Shown here: positions 1 to 9,759 of the stretch, in pieces
Layout of the letters: each line of letters opens with the position of its first letter
How positions within the stretch are numbered: position 1 is the stretch's first letter
Assembly (NCBI GenBank): GCA_030704615.1
Contig: CM060731.1
Coordinates: 91,246,756 to 91,310,755 of the forward strand
Reading direction: 5' to 3'
DNA from: Takakia lepidozioides
Taxonomy: Eukaryota > Streptophyta > Takakiopsida > Takakiales > Takakiaceae
Length of the DNA stretch: 64,000 nucleotides
Translations under genes and position numbers: made by a program
Notes under the pieces: generated by a model
What the model was told of the DNA's origin: nothing
Databases searched by the model: none
Seen by the model: the letters and a program-made list of their open reading frames with translations, nothing else

Positions 1-704
1 GAATCCCGGATGGATGGAAATCCGGCGCCGAATTTCCATCCAGCAGGTAAGTGAAATCCCGGATCGATCGAAATCCGGCGCCGCATATCCATCCTGCAGG
101 TAATTCGAATCCCGGATGGATGGAAATTCGGCGCCGAATTTCCATCCAGCAGGTAAGTTGAATCCCGGATGGATAGAAATCCGGCACCGAATTTCCATCC
201 AGCTGGTAAGTCGGATCGCTGGCGTATGGATATTCGGCGCCGAATTTCCATTAGGCAGGTATTTCATCGCTGAGAATTACCTTCCTGCAGGTAATTCTGA
301 TCGATGAATTACCTTCCTGCAGGTAATTCTCAGCGATGAATTACCTTCCTGCAGGTAATTCTTATCGACGAAGGTAGGAAGGTAATTCCTCGCTCAGAAT
401 TACCTGCAGGAAGGTAATTCATCGCTGAGAATTACCTACAGGAAGGTAATTCATTGATCAGAATTACCTGCAGGAAGGTAATTCTCAGCGATGAAATACC
501 TGCAGGATGGAAATTCGGCGCCGGATTTCGATCCATCCGGGATTCCAGTAACCTGCTGGATGGAAATGCGACGCCGAATTTCCATCCATCCGGGATTCGA
601 ATTACCTGCTGGACGGAAATCCGGCGCCGAATTTCCAATCATCCGGGATTCCACTTACCTGCTGGATGGAAATCCGGCGCCGAATTTCCATCCATCCGGG
701 ATTC
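1..704. repeat. ~700-bp imperfect palindrome (fold-back) built from GGCGCC units
   Basis: Bases 1-62 reappear as the reverse complement at about 643-704, so the centre lies near 352. The outer arms are units with the core CCGGCGCCGAATTTCCATC. The middle (about 285-490) is several ~32-bp units around CTTCCTGCAGGTAATTC, which switch to the reverse orientation near 365-380. Long open frames here are by-products of repeat periodicity and are not genes. It could be a fold-back transposon, a MULE-type long terminus, or the product of palindromic duplication. Confidence 0.85.
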
Positions 705-1140
705 GAATTACCTGCAGGATGGAAATCCGGCGCCGAATTTCCATCCATCCGGGATTCGAATTACCTGCAGGATGGAAATCCGGCGCCGAATTTCCATCCA
801 TCCGGGATTCGAATTACCTGCAGGATGGAAATCCGGCGCCGAATTTCCATCCATCCGGGATTCGAATTACCTGCAGGATGGAAATCCGGCGCCGAATTTC
901 CATCCATCCGGGATTCGAATTACCTGCAGGATGGAAATCCGGCGCCGGATTTCCATCCATCCGGGATTCGAATTACCTGCAGGATGGAAATCCGGCGCCG
1001 GATTTCCATCCATCCGGGATTCGACTTACCTGCAGGATGGAAATCCGGTGCCGGATCTCCATCCATCCGCTCTCCGACCAACCTTGCGGATGGAAATCCG
1101 GTGCCGAATTTCCATCCATCCGCTCTTCCAATTACCTGCA
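664..1140. repeat. 53-bp tandem repeat array
   Basis: The word GGATGGAAATCCGG recurs at 664, 717, 770, 823, 876, 929, 982, 1035 and 1088, an exact 53-bp period. Each unit contains a GGCGCC-centred palindrome, then CCATCCATCCGGGATTC and the junction TTACCTGCAGG. Middle units are nearly identical. Those from about 1035 onward diverge and grade into the larger repeat to the right. There is no variable spacer, so it is not a CRISPR array. Confidence 0.95.
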
Positions 1141-1685
1141 TGACGGAAATTTTGCGCGCCGACCTAGCTGGCGGATGGAAATTCGGCGCCGGATTTCCAT
1201 CCATCCGCTCTTGGAATTACCTGCATGACTGGAAAAATGGCGCCGAATTTCCGATTTTGGTGCAAGTCAGATCTGGGACTTAGCCATTTTCGGCCCCGAA
1301 ATGGAAAAATGGCGCCAAAAAAAAAAAAAAAAAAAAAAAAAAAACGCCATTTTTCCATGTCGGGGCCGAAAACGGCTAAGTCCCAGATCTGACTGGCACC
1401 CAAAATCGGAAATTCGGCGCCATTTTTCCAGTCATGCAGGTAATTCCAAGAGCGGATGGATGGAAATCCGGCGCCGGATTTTCATCCATCCGCTCTTCGA
1501 ATTACCTGCACGACGGAAATTTTGCGCGCCGACTTACCTGGTGGATGGAAATCCGGCGCCGGATTTCCATCCATCCGCTCTTGGAATTACCTGCATGACT
1601 GGAAAAATGGCGCCGAATTTCCGATTTTGGTGCAAGTCAGATCTGGGACTTAGCCATTTTCGGCCCCGAAATGGAAAAATGGCGC

Positions 1686-1717
<32 letters not shown>

Positions 1718-2058
1718 GCCATTTTTCCATGTCGGGGCCGAAAACGGCTAAGTCCCAGATCTGACTGGCACCCAAAATCGGAAATTCGGCGCCATTTTTC
1801 CAGTCATGCAGGTAATTCCAAGAGCGGATGGATGGAAATCCGGCGCCGGATTTTCATCCATCCGCTCTTCGAATTACCTGCACGACGGAAATTTTTTCGC
1901 GCCGACCTAGTTGGCGGATGGTAATCCGGCGCCGGATTTCCATCCATCCGCTCTTCGAATTACCTGCATGACTGGAAAAATGGCGCCGAATTTCCGATTT
2001 TGGTGCAAGTCAGATCTGGGACTTAGCCATTTTCGGCCCCGAAATGGAAAAATGGCGC

Positions 2059-2098
<40 letters not shown>

Positions 2099-2935
2099 GC
2101 CATTTTTCCATGTCGGGGCCGAAAACGGCTAAGTGCCAGATCTGACTGGCACCCAAAATCGGAAATTCGGCGCCATTTTTCCAGTCATGCAGGTAATTCC
2201 AAGAGCGGATGGATGGAAATCCGGCGCCGGATTTTCATCCATCCGCTCTTCGAATTACCTGCATGACGGAAATTTTGCGCGCCGACTTACCTGGTGGATG
2301 GAAATCCGGCTCCGGATTTCCATCCATCCGCTCTTGGAATTACCTGCATGACTGGAAAAATGGCGCCGAATTTCCGATTTTGGTGCCAGTCAGATCTGGG
2401 ACTTAGACATTTTCGGCAACGAAATGGAAAAATGTCGCCGAAAAAAAAAAAAAAAAAAAAAAAACGCCATTTTTCTTGTTAGGGGCCGAAAACGGCTAAG
2501 TCCCAGATCTGACTGGCACCCAAAATCGGAAATTCGGCGCCATTTTTCCAGTCATGCAGGTAATTCCAAGAGCGGATGGATGGAAATCCGGCGCCGGATT
2601 TTCATCCATCCGCTCTTCGAATTACCTGCATGACGGAAATTTTGCGCGCCGACCTAGTTGGCGGATGGTAATCCGGCGCCGGATTTCCATCCATCCGCTC
2701 TTCGAATTACCTGCATGACTGGAAAAATGGCGCCGAATTTCCGATTTTGGTGCCAGTCAGATCTGGGACTTAGCCATTTTCGGCCCCGAAATGGAAAAAT
2801 GGCGCCGAAAATAAAATAAAAAGAAAATAAAAAGAAATAAATAAACGCCATTTTTCTTGTTCGGGGCCGAAAACGGCTAAGTCCCAGATCTGACTGGCAC
2901 CCAAAATCGGAAATTCGGCACCATTTTTCCATTTC
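1141..2935. repeat. Five ~370-bp higher-order repeats, each a hairpin with a poly(A) apex
   Basis: CTGCATGACTGGAAAAATGG starts at 1221, 1591, 1964, 2344 and 2711 (spacing 370, 373, 380 and 367). Each unit runs through CAGATCTGGGACTTAGCC and AAATGGCGCC into about 20-37 A residues. It then returns as the reverse complement (CGCCATTTTT, GGGGCCGAAAACGGCTAAG). Each unit is therefore a stem of roughly 100 bp with an A-tract loop, and A-tract length explains most spacing differences. In the fifth copy the tract is interrupted (AAATAAAATAAAAAG). No protein is supported. Confidence 0.9.
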
Positions 2936-2995
2936 TGGGCCCAGTCAGATCTGGGACTTAGCCATTTTCGGCCCCGAACTGGATAAATCGCGCCG

Positions 2996-3032
<37 letters not shown>

Positions 3033-3169
3033 GATATTTTTCTAGTTCCGGGCCGAAAACGGCTAAGTCCCAGATCTGACTGGCACCCAAAATCGGAAAT
3101 TCGGCGCCATTTTTCCAGTTTGCCCAGTCAGATCTGGGACTTAGCCATTTTCGGCCCCGAACAGGAAAA
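2936..3169. repeat. Further, shortened poly(A)-apex hairpin units
   Basis: The same CCAGTCAGATCTGGGACTTA stem and an A-tract (about 2997-3030) recur, without the GGATGG flanks of the main array. The second unit breaks off at 3169, where an unrelated sequence replaces its centre. Confidence 0.8.
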
Positions 3170-3681
3170 ATGGAAGTTGAAGACTCCCACAAGCTGAAAC
3201 CATACTCCACACATGCACCACTTGCTTCCTTAACACCCGAGCTCTTCTTGAACTCCTCAAACCCTGCAACACTTGCAGAACAAGAGCTTCTTCACAAGCT
3301 CTCAAACTTTCAATGATGCTCTTCTTGAAGACCTCCTCTTGTACATAAACACCACAAGACTTTCTTCTTGCAAACCCTGCAACAGCTTGTAACTTAAGAG
3401 CTATCTATCAAGCTCTTTTCCACACACAAGTGTTAACTATGCTAACACCTTGCACTTATAGATGTAAGCAGGTCTTCTTCTAGTGATACGGAAATGGTGA
3501 AAAGAGGAGAAACCATTCTATCATGTTATATAAGTCAAGCCAATGGCACCTTTGCTAAAAGACTCCACCATACAGACCTCACCCACTCTCCATCTCAAGT
3601 ACTAGAGCGAGTTCAATTGGCTCAACTTTTGTTTGACCACATGTTTTTTGAAAGCAGAGGCATAGCCAGTGGGTACTTTCA
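3170..3681. other. ~510-bp unclassified insert inside the hairpin array
   Basis: This block interrupts the array. It is CT-rich with loose internal repeats (ACCCTGCAACA twice, AAGAGCTTCTTCACAAGCT). Its outer bases read TGGAAGT...ACTTTCA, short inverted termini such as LTRs have, but I find no target-site duplication. It may be a solo LTR or LTR fragment. No ORF longer than about 70 codons is present. Confidence 0.4.
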
Positions 3682-3970
3682 GGGCCGAAAATGGCTAAGT
3701 CCCTAGAGTGGCTGGCACCAAAATCGGAAATTCGGCGCCATTTTGCCAGTTCCGGGCCCAGTCAGATCTGGGACTTAGCCATTTTAGGCCCCGAACTGGT
3801 AAAATGGCACCGAAAAAAAAAAAAAAAAAAAAAAAAAAAACGCCATTGTTCTAGTTCGGGGCCTAAAATGGCTAAGTCCCAGATCTGACTGGCACCAAAA
3901 TCGGAAATTCGGCGTCATTTTTCCAGTTCCGGGCCTAGTCAGATCTGGGACTTAGCCATTTTCGGCAAGT
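3682..3970. repeat. Poly(A)-apex hairpin unit, last copies
   Basis: CAGATCTGGGACTTAGCCAT and its reverse complement flank an A-tract at about 3814-3840. The unit is diverged from the main array (GGCACC for GGCGCC at the centre). Confidence 0.8.
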
Positions 3971-4146
3971 AAATGCAATAAAATGTTGCATTTCAAGTCC
4001 ACTGGTGCCACATTCCAACTTCACATGACCCTATTTCCGTGCCTCCTAACCCTATTTCCGTGGACTTACAATGGTCTGCTCATGTTTTTTTTTTTTCTGC
4101 TCATGCTCATGCCGCTCATGCTCATGCCGCTCATGAAATAGCAGCC

Positions 4147-4275
4147 CCCCTGTCGAACACTCCCTTCATACATGTCCACGAGGCTATAGTTCAGAGTGAC
4201 ATGTGGTACAATTGCAGCTCTGACAAGCATGGTCTCAGGCTTCAGCAGAACACGAGTAATAGGCAGTTGTGGTAA
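4147..4275 (-). pseudogene. PPR motif fragment
   Basis: On the minus strand the translation contains IVPHVTLNYSLVDMYEG, the LVDMY helix of a PLS-class pentatricopeptide repeat (the organellar RNA-binding protein family of plants). It lies directly inside the left element end and has no start codon or continuing frame. It resembles the IVPDVIMNNALVDN fragment near 7630. Confidence 0.5.
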
Positions 4276-4619
4276 TTCACCGTCCCGTGCCACAAAGGGT
4301 ACATCTGACAGGGAAGCTGAAATATAACAACTTGCACAAGCAAGCTCAAGAATTAAAAAACCACTTATAGGGCAGTGTAGACACACTTTGTAGAGCTATC
4401 TGGCTATGTGATAGTTATGATACGCATCACTCTAGAGTCAATTGGCACTAAACAGATATGTATCTGAAAGCCTGATGACCATCATAAAACCTCCATTGCC
4501 TCTGCAACAAAATGTAACCTTTTCTAGATAAAGTTTGATGTAAGGCCCTAGAGTAAGTGAGCGCTCAGGTGGGGGGCACAAGATGATAATAGTTTATAAG
4601 AAAAGAACTACAAGATTAC

Positions 4620-5700
4620 CTTTTCAGGAGGGGAAGGACATTTATGATGTACCACTCAGGAGAAGCCTGCACAGGGGCATGCTTGACACGTGTAGCATGA
4701 AACCCAGTGCCATAGTATTCACGAGTGCTCCATTCAAACTCTGAGGCAGCTCGGTGACAATGTACATATCATGGGCCAGGGAATGTGTGAAATGTTCCAC
4801 ATCAAATATGACTGCAAAAGAGCTGCACCACCAGTCACTTTCTCTCTATCCTTTATAAGACCGTCTTCATTTCGCTCTGAAGAGCGGGGTTGCGCTAGAG
4901 TGAAAGGTTTCCACTAGCAAACAAGGACCATGAAGAACTTTTCTTTAACCACTGAATCTTTTTATTGACTGGACAACAAACACTGACCAATTGAAGTTAG
5001 AAAGAAAGTTCCATGCAATGCACACACTATGGACTGAAGTTGAGACAAGAGCCTGCCAACAGCCTGGCAAGTTGTACACACCTGGAGTCCTGCCACACTG
5101 AGTTCACATCAAACTGTGGGAGTAGAAGGCTTGCATTCAAAATCTTTGCAAGAGCTATTGTATCACAAATCTGCAGCACACCAACACAGGGATGATTGTC
5201 TCTGGATCCGACCACTCCTCATCGCAAAAATTCAGTGCCTTAAACTATGAGACTTCATCTGCTCCGAACAACAGCTCTGATGAAATGTGGAACTTTAATT
5301 CACATAGAACCATGGTAAGATGCTTTATTCACTGAAGTGATGTAGATGGCACAGACAGAATGGATAACAAAAGATCTCACCCCCATACGTTGTTGATTGA
5401 GGCCACCTTCCAGGAAGACTTGCAAGTAACCATTTACCTCCACCGGCAGAGCTACACCAATGAAAGACAATTTACTTCCAAAATGCCAAAATAGGCATAT
5501 TTCCAAGGAAAAAAACCATCTCTAAATTTCAGGAACTAGGTCCTAAGTCTCAAGTAGCATAGTCTGTGGAGAAAAACAGCTCTAAGCAGTGAAAGTTATA
5601 CGCAAGGTCAAAACTTACAAGGTTGATCAATCTTATGAGTGCAAGGCTCCCACCCTCCATGATCAGACGAGTCCCACAAGTGTTCAGGCACCTTTACATT
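4620..5700 (-). pseudogene. O-fucosyltransferase-like (plant GDP-fucose O-FucT family) exons
   Basis: At least four minus-strand exons with GT-AG borders can be read. 5700-5619 holds VPEHLWDSSDHGGWEPC. 5451-5381 holds VNGYLQVFLEGGLNQQRMG. 5170-5082 holds ICDTIALAKILNASLLLPQ, then FDVNSVWQDS. 4822-4620 holds FAVIFDVEHF, then STREYYGTGFHATRVKHAP. The order and the motifs GGLNQQR, ICD, AKILNA, SVWQD and STREYY are those of plant O-fucosyltransferase-like proteins, which are Golgi glycosyltransferases. Splice phases join in frame for the first four exons. One frameshift lies before STREYY near 4745, and the C-terminal half is missing or unrecognisable. It is probably a captured fragment that makes no functional enzyme. 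The parent gene is not in this window. Confidence 0.75.
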
Positions 5701-5736
5701 CTGCAACAACAGGAAGGTCAGGGAGTGAGACACTAC

Positions 5737-6700
5737 TTATAGAGAGAAATCAATCTGGTGCATAAAAGCCTGAGAGAAATGAATGATAAGAAAAGTTAAC
5801 CATGGATCTAACCACAGTGAAAGTTCTAGAGAGATACCCACCGGTTGGACATCGCTATCACTTTTACATGTGCAAAGAGTTGCAAATAACAAGATCAAGA
5901 TATGTGGGGTGGCACCATCATCAAAGATGGACATTTTTAGGCATTTCACGCATTAGTGCAAAGTTCAAAAAGTCTCATCTCACAATATCATCTGAAGGAA
6001 TTGGTGCAGCTTGCAGTTTCTGGCAGCAATCAGATGTTATTTATGCTTACACACCTACACATCTCAGCTACAATTAGAGCCCATAAATTTGAGAACCAAG
6101 GATGTCTCATCCAAACAGAGACACTTACAGGCCACGTCTTGGCACGAGAATCCATAAGAGCAACATGCCTAGCTTTTGGAGACTCCCATTCCTGAAAATC
6201 AACCACAAGGCCTCAACCTAGGGAAAAGAGGGAAAAACAGGGTGAAATGTGTTGAAGAAGGTTGCCTTCATTAGCAGTGCCTAATTTAATCAATTGTGCC
6301 GCTGCTGCTGCGGCTTCTAGTTCACCATCTACCCATGCAGGTTTCTTGTAGCAATGGATCCACAGGGAATCATAGGTGATCTTGTGCTTGAAATCCGGCC
6401 CTCTTCCAGCAAACACCCCAACCCTAATGATGAGAGGGCAAAACAGACTGAAATAGTTTGAAGAAAATGGTGCCCTCACCAATTTAGGGCCGATTCTTAT
6501 AAGAGGGAAAAACAGGGTGAAATGTGTTGAAGAAGGTGCCTTGAGTAGCAGCACTTGCCCGATTTTATCAATTGTGCCGCTGCTGTTGCGACTTCCAGTT
6601 GACCATCTACCCATGCAGGTTTCTTGTAGCTATCCTTCCACAGGGAGTCATAGGTAATCTGGAGCTTGAAATCCGGCCCTCTTGGATGAATCTGGACCCA
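5737..6700 (-). pseudogene. Exon-like fragments including a duplicated unit, parent gene not recognised
   Basis: Minus-strand segments at about 6690-6540 and 6410-6257 encode the same peptide (GPDFKLQITYDSLW, then YKKPAWVDGQLE, then AAAQLIK), so this stretch is duplicated in tandem. At about 6200-6140 the peptide HVALMDSRAKTW precedes a GTAAGT donor. At about 5949-5840 an open stretch ends in DSDVQPVG before GTATCT. They lie upstream of the O-fucosyltransferase exons and may be its 5' exons or pieces of another captured gene. Confidence 0.35.
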
Positions 6701-7389
6701 CACTCTATCCCTGCTCCTTCAGTTATCCATGCCTCTGCACAGATCATGCATACAATATCCTTGCCTTGCTGCTAGCAGCTAACAATGACAGCCTAGAATT
6801 GTTCCAGCAAACAACCCAACCCTACTTATCACACTAGTCCCTATGCCGACTTGCATCTGCTTCCAGCAGACATTCACCACGGCGCAGCTGAGCGGGTAGA
6901 GATTGAAACGCGGTCTGCTAAGACCAAGCTGACTCTCCCAAGAACCTTGTAAACATCAGAAAGAATACCAAATCCCGGTACTAACAGGAGCCAAGAGCCC
7001 ACATTTGCAGGATGGACAAACTTCTTCACACCGTACATTGAGAAAAAGGCAAACCTTGCTATTGCGGTTCTCCCACCTCGTGAAGGATCTTTAAAAAACT
7101 CATGCGAGCTCTGCTCCGTGCTCCAAGGTAGAGGTTTGTGATCAAAAATCCGACAGCATCAACATGTTGACATGGTCTTTTACTGAGGGGTGCTAGTGAG
7201 CTTTCAACAACATTCATGCAAGTTGTTTTGGGCTCCATTGGGCTCTACACGATGAGGAACAACGAACTCCAAACTCTGCTCAAGAAATAACGTAATGTCC
7301 TGTAAAAAACTCATGCCAGCTCTGCTCCACCGAGCAATCCAGGGCCGAGTCTGATGAGAGGGAAAAAAAGGCTGAAACAGGTCGAAGAA

Positions 7390-7850
7390 GAATCAGGCTC
7401 GTACACGCATTGCATCTACAAACGAACGTGACCAAGTCTGCCTTTACCCCTTCCCGCATCATTTGCTCATAGGTCTCCAATGCCTCCATCCCGCATCCCT
7501 GCTCTGCATATCCCGCGATCATCGCACTCTAGGACACGACATTTTGTTCAGCCGTATTCTCAAACACTCCCTTTGTATCCTCAATATTGCCACATTGTCC
7601 ACGAGGGCATTGTTCATAATGACATCGGGTACAATTCCAAATTTGACAATGGCACCATGGACCTTTTACCCTTTCCTAGGCTGCCAGGCTCGCACAAGCA
7701 TTGCAAACACAAACGAATGTGACCCGGTCCGGCTTCACCCTTCCCGCATTATTTGCTCATACGTCTCCGAAGCCTCTATACCACCTCACGTTGTGCATAT
7801 CCTCGGTGTGCCTATGCTCTTTCCTGCCCAAACGACATCCTCTCCCCTCA
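7390..7850 (-). pseudogene. Two tandem PPR gene fragments
   Basis: One copy (about 7665-7390) reads VHGAIVKFGIVPDVIMNNA, then NVVS-stop-SAMIAGYAEQG and EALETYEQMMREGVKADLV. The stop sits where the family has tryptophan. A second copy (about 7850-7680) reads SETYEQIMREG then, after a frameshift, VKPDRVTFVCVCNACASLAA. These are PLS-class PPR repeats. Both copies are broken and lie against the right end of the element, in the same orientation as the other captured exons. Confidence 0.75.
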
Positions 7851-7945
7851 AAGCTTTCAGGATCTCCTCTGTGAAGGGGGGTTGCTATTCCATGAGCTCA
7901 TGAGCGGTGAGCTCATGAGCTCATGAGCGGGCATGGCTAACCCAT

Positions 7946-8640
7946 GAGCCGCAAAGTAACACACTTCGAATTTCGGCAGATTTTTTTCGGGCCAAAAACT
8001 ATAAAATAATCAAAAATCGAAGATTTCCGCGCTCATGCTGGAAGTACTCCGCTCATGAGTACCAGTGTACGCTCATGACTTGGAGCCCAGGCTCATGGAC
8101 CGCCAGGCCAGGTCATAGAATAACATAATTCTGGGCAATAACGGCACCGAAATTATCCCAGAGGCAGAGACGCAAGCGGAATTAGGATCCGGGTTTGCAG
8201 ACTCCGAAAACGCAATGGCGACCTATAACCGTGGATAGCACTATTGCAGAAGTGCAGGATGGTTGGTTATAACGAGGCCGTCATTGGGCACAGGAAAAGA
8301 AAATAGCGCGCTGAAGGCTCGGGAGTGAAGCCAACAACGGTGAAAGTAATTGGGCTCTGCCAACCAAATACCCGGCTGCATCCTCCGGAGTGCAGGCGAT
8401 AACGGCGCCGAAATGGGCCCCGGAAACCAAATACTCGGCTGAAGCCCACCGGACGTGCAGCTGATAACGGCGCCGAAATTGGGTCCGGAAACCAAATACC
8501 CGGCTGAAGGCTGGGGATTGCAACCAATAACGGCGCCGAAATTGACCTGCGGAAACAAAATTCTCGGCTGAAGCTTCCGCACTCCATGTAATAACGGCGC
8601 CGAAATTGGGCGTCGGAGAGCAAATACCCGCCTTACGGTG
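7946..8640. repeat. GGCGCC palindrome array with ~64-bp period
   Basis: ATAACGGCGCCGAAAT recurs with about 64-65 bp spacing (near 8398, 8463, 8527 and 8591), with a GGCACC variant near 8140. Between the palindromes are GGAAACCAAATACCCGGCTG units. The segment also holds scattered GCTCATG words (8030-8100) and CCTATAACCGTGGA at about 8223, a motif shared with MULE ends elsewhere in the window. Open frames on the minus strand are periodicity artefacts. Confidence 0.8.
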
Positions 8641-8699
8641 AGGGGCCTTGCTCTCATTTTGCTCTTCACTCTTCTCTGTTGTGCCCATCTCCTCCCTGC

Positions 8700-9250
8700 T
8701 TTGAGTTCGTGTTGTGTCGTGAGGCCATGTCGTGCCCGAATCACATCTATCGACGCCAGACGGAGCAGTTCATTTTCCCGAAAGCAGACGAACATCATTG
8801 TCTTCCTGGATGTTTACAGGGACGATCCTCGACTTGTCCAGCTGAGAGCAATGGAGTTTCTTCCAGGATTGCATGACTCTCCTGGACCCCGGGCTGGGGA
8901 GCAGGTGGTTCCTACGCATCATGGACCTGGACTTTCCCGCATGTGTGGGGAGCCGAACAGATCACGCACAGCGTTGCGGTATCGCTGGAATTGTTGCGAG
9001 TGGACGTATGATGAGTGCATAGGTGAAAACTTTACGCGTGGACGGACTGGCTCGGAAAGTGGGACATTCTCTTCAGTTATGAGGATGAGGAGGAGGGGAA
9101 CACGGGCCCACTGTGAAAATGTCCTTCTACCAAGGGGCCGCTATCGATAAACACGACATCCTCGTTAGTTTCAACCGGGCGACAGAAACCACTGACATTT
9201 TGTTCAAATATAGGCACCCGGTCACTCAGGAGGTCCTTGAGAGCCAGTTC
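8700..9250 (+). pseudogene. DGG-protein family fragment (unrecognised conserved protein), frameshifted
   Basis: In three frames one can follow the family seen at 58740-59330 and 59742-60422: CPNHIYRRQTEQFIFPKAD, then IVFLDVYRDDPRLVQLRAME, then RWNCCEWTYDECIGENFTRG, then SFYQGAAIDKHDILVSFNRA and a tail like VTQEVLESQF. At least two frameshifts break it, and the DGG motif is replaced by QGA. It lies between a palindrome array and the 3' end of the minus-strand transposase, convergent with it. The function is unknown. Confidence 0.6.
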
Positions 9251-9259
9251 TAGTTCCTT

Positions 9260-9759
9260 CTTCTTGGGCGAGGGGACCATAGGTCTTGCCATGCTAGAGT
9301 AGACATGTTTCAACTTGCTGACACTCATGGCACTACATTTTCATTCAGAAATCAAGCAGCTTCCCTGTGCCATATGGGGAATATACAGGCTTCGATAATC
9401 TTCTGTTAATGTTATTTGCAATTCACTGCCAGTATGCTGGGACGTGTCCTTTGTCGTATGGATTGCTGTTTGCACAAGGTGCAGTATGCAAATGCTGGAA
9501 TGTGCAGTAGGACCCTCCCACTGGGACACAGAACTAGCACTCTTGTAAAGGCATCACATTGCAGAACAGTAACATGTATTTGTAGCAAATTGGAGTCTTC
9601 TCATAAAGGTGGACGAAATTGCACATGTAGCCATGGCGATGCGGCACCACCAGTGTATAATTCCTCACAAAAAAATAGGGGCAAGAAGATGAATGTATAT
9701 AATTGCCACTAACTCCTTCCCGAATGTGGAATGTCCAGCAGTCCGACCAGTATCCTGCC
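9260..9759. other. ~500 bp without a supported gene
   Basis: This lies between the 3' end of the DGG-protein fragment and the 3' end of the minus-strand transposase. Short open frames occur on both strands, but none has recognisable motifs. It is probably the intergenic and 3' region of the MULE locus. Confidence 0.4.

Larger units (their letters stand above)
4078..7945. mobile_element. DNA-transposon-like unit with GCTCATG-rich inverted ends carrying captured gene pieces
   Basis: The left end (about 4078-4152) has repeated GCTCATGC then GCTCATGAAATAGCAGCC. The right end (about 7876-7945) is its inverse: a G-run, GTTGCTATTCCATGAGC and more CATGAGC words. The same terminus recurs at 60830-60890. 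Inside are minus-strand decayed exons of an O-fucosyltransferase and several PPR fragments, and no transposase. This is the pattern of a Pack-MULE-like non-autonomous element. The exact boundaries and any target-site duplication are not resolved. Confidence 0.6.

Noticed and set aside
664-1140. CRISPR-like array
   Set aside because: Whole 53-bp units repeat with no unique spacers, and the context is eukaryotic.
454-1283. Overlapping open frames of 200-245 codons in the 53-bp array
   Set aside because: They follow from a repeat whose period is not a multiple of three and lacks stops. They are open in several frames at once, with no codon-level conservation.
4066-4386. 106-codon minus-strand frame with Met-Ser-Gly repeats
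   Set aside because: The repeats are the translated GCTCATG terminus; only the short PPR-like part has meaning.
8241-8798. Minus-strand frames over the palindrome array (up to 185 codons)
   Set aside because: The repeated RRRY/FGAV peptide is the translation of the GGCGCC repeat, in three frames at once.
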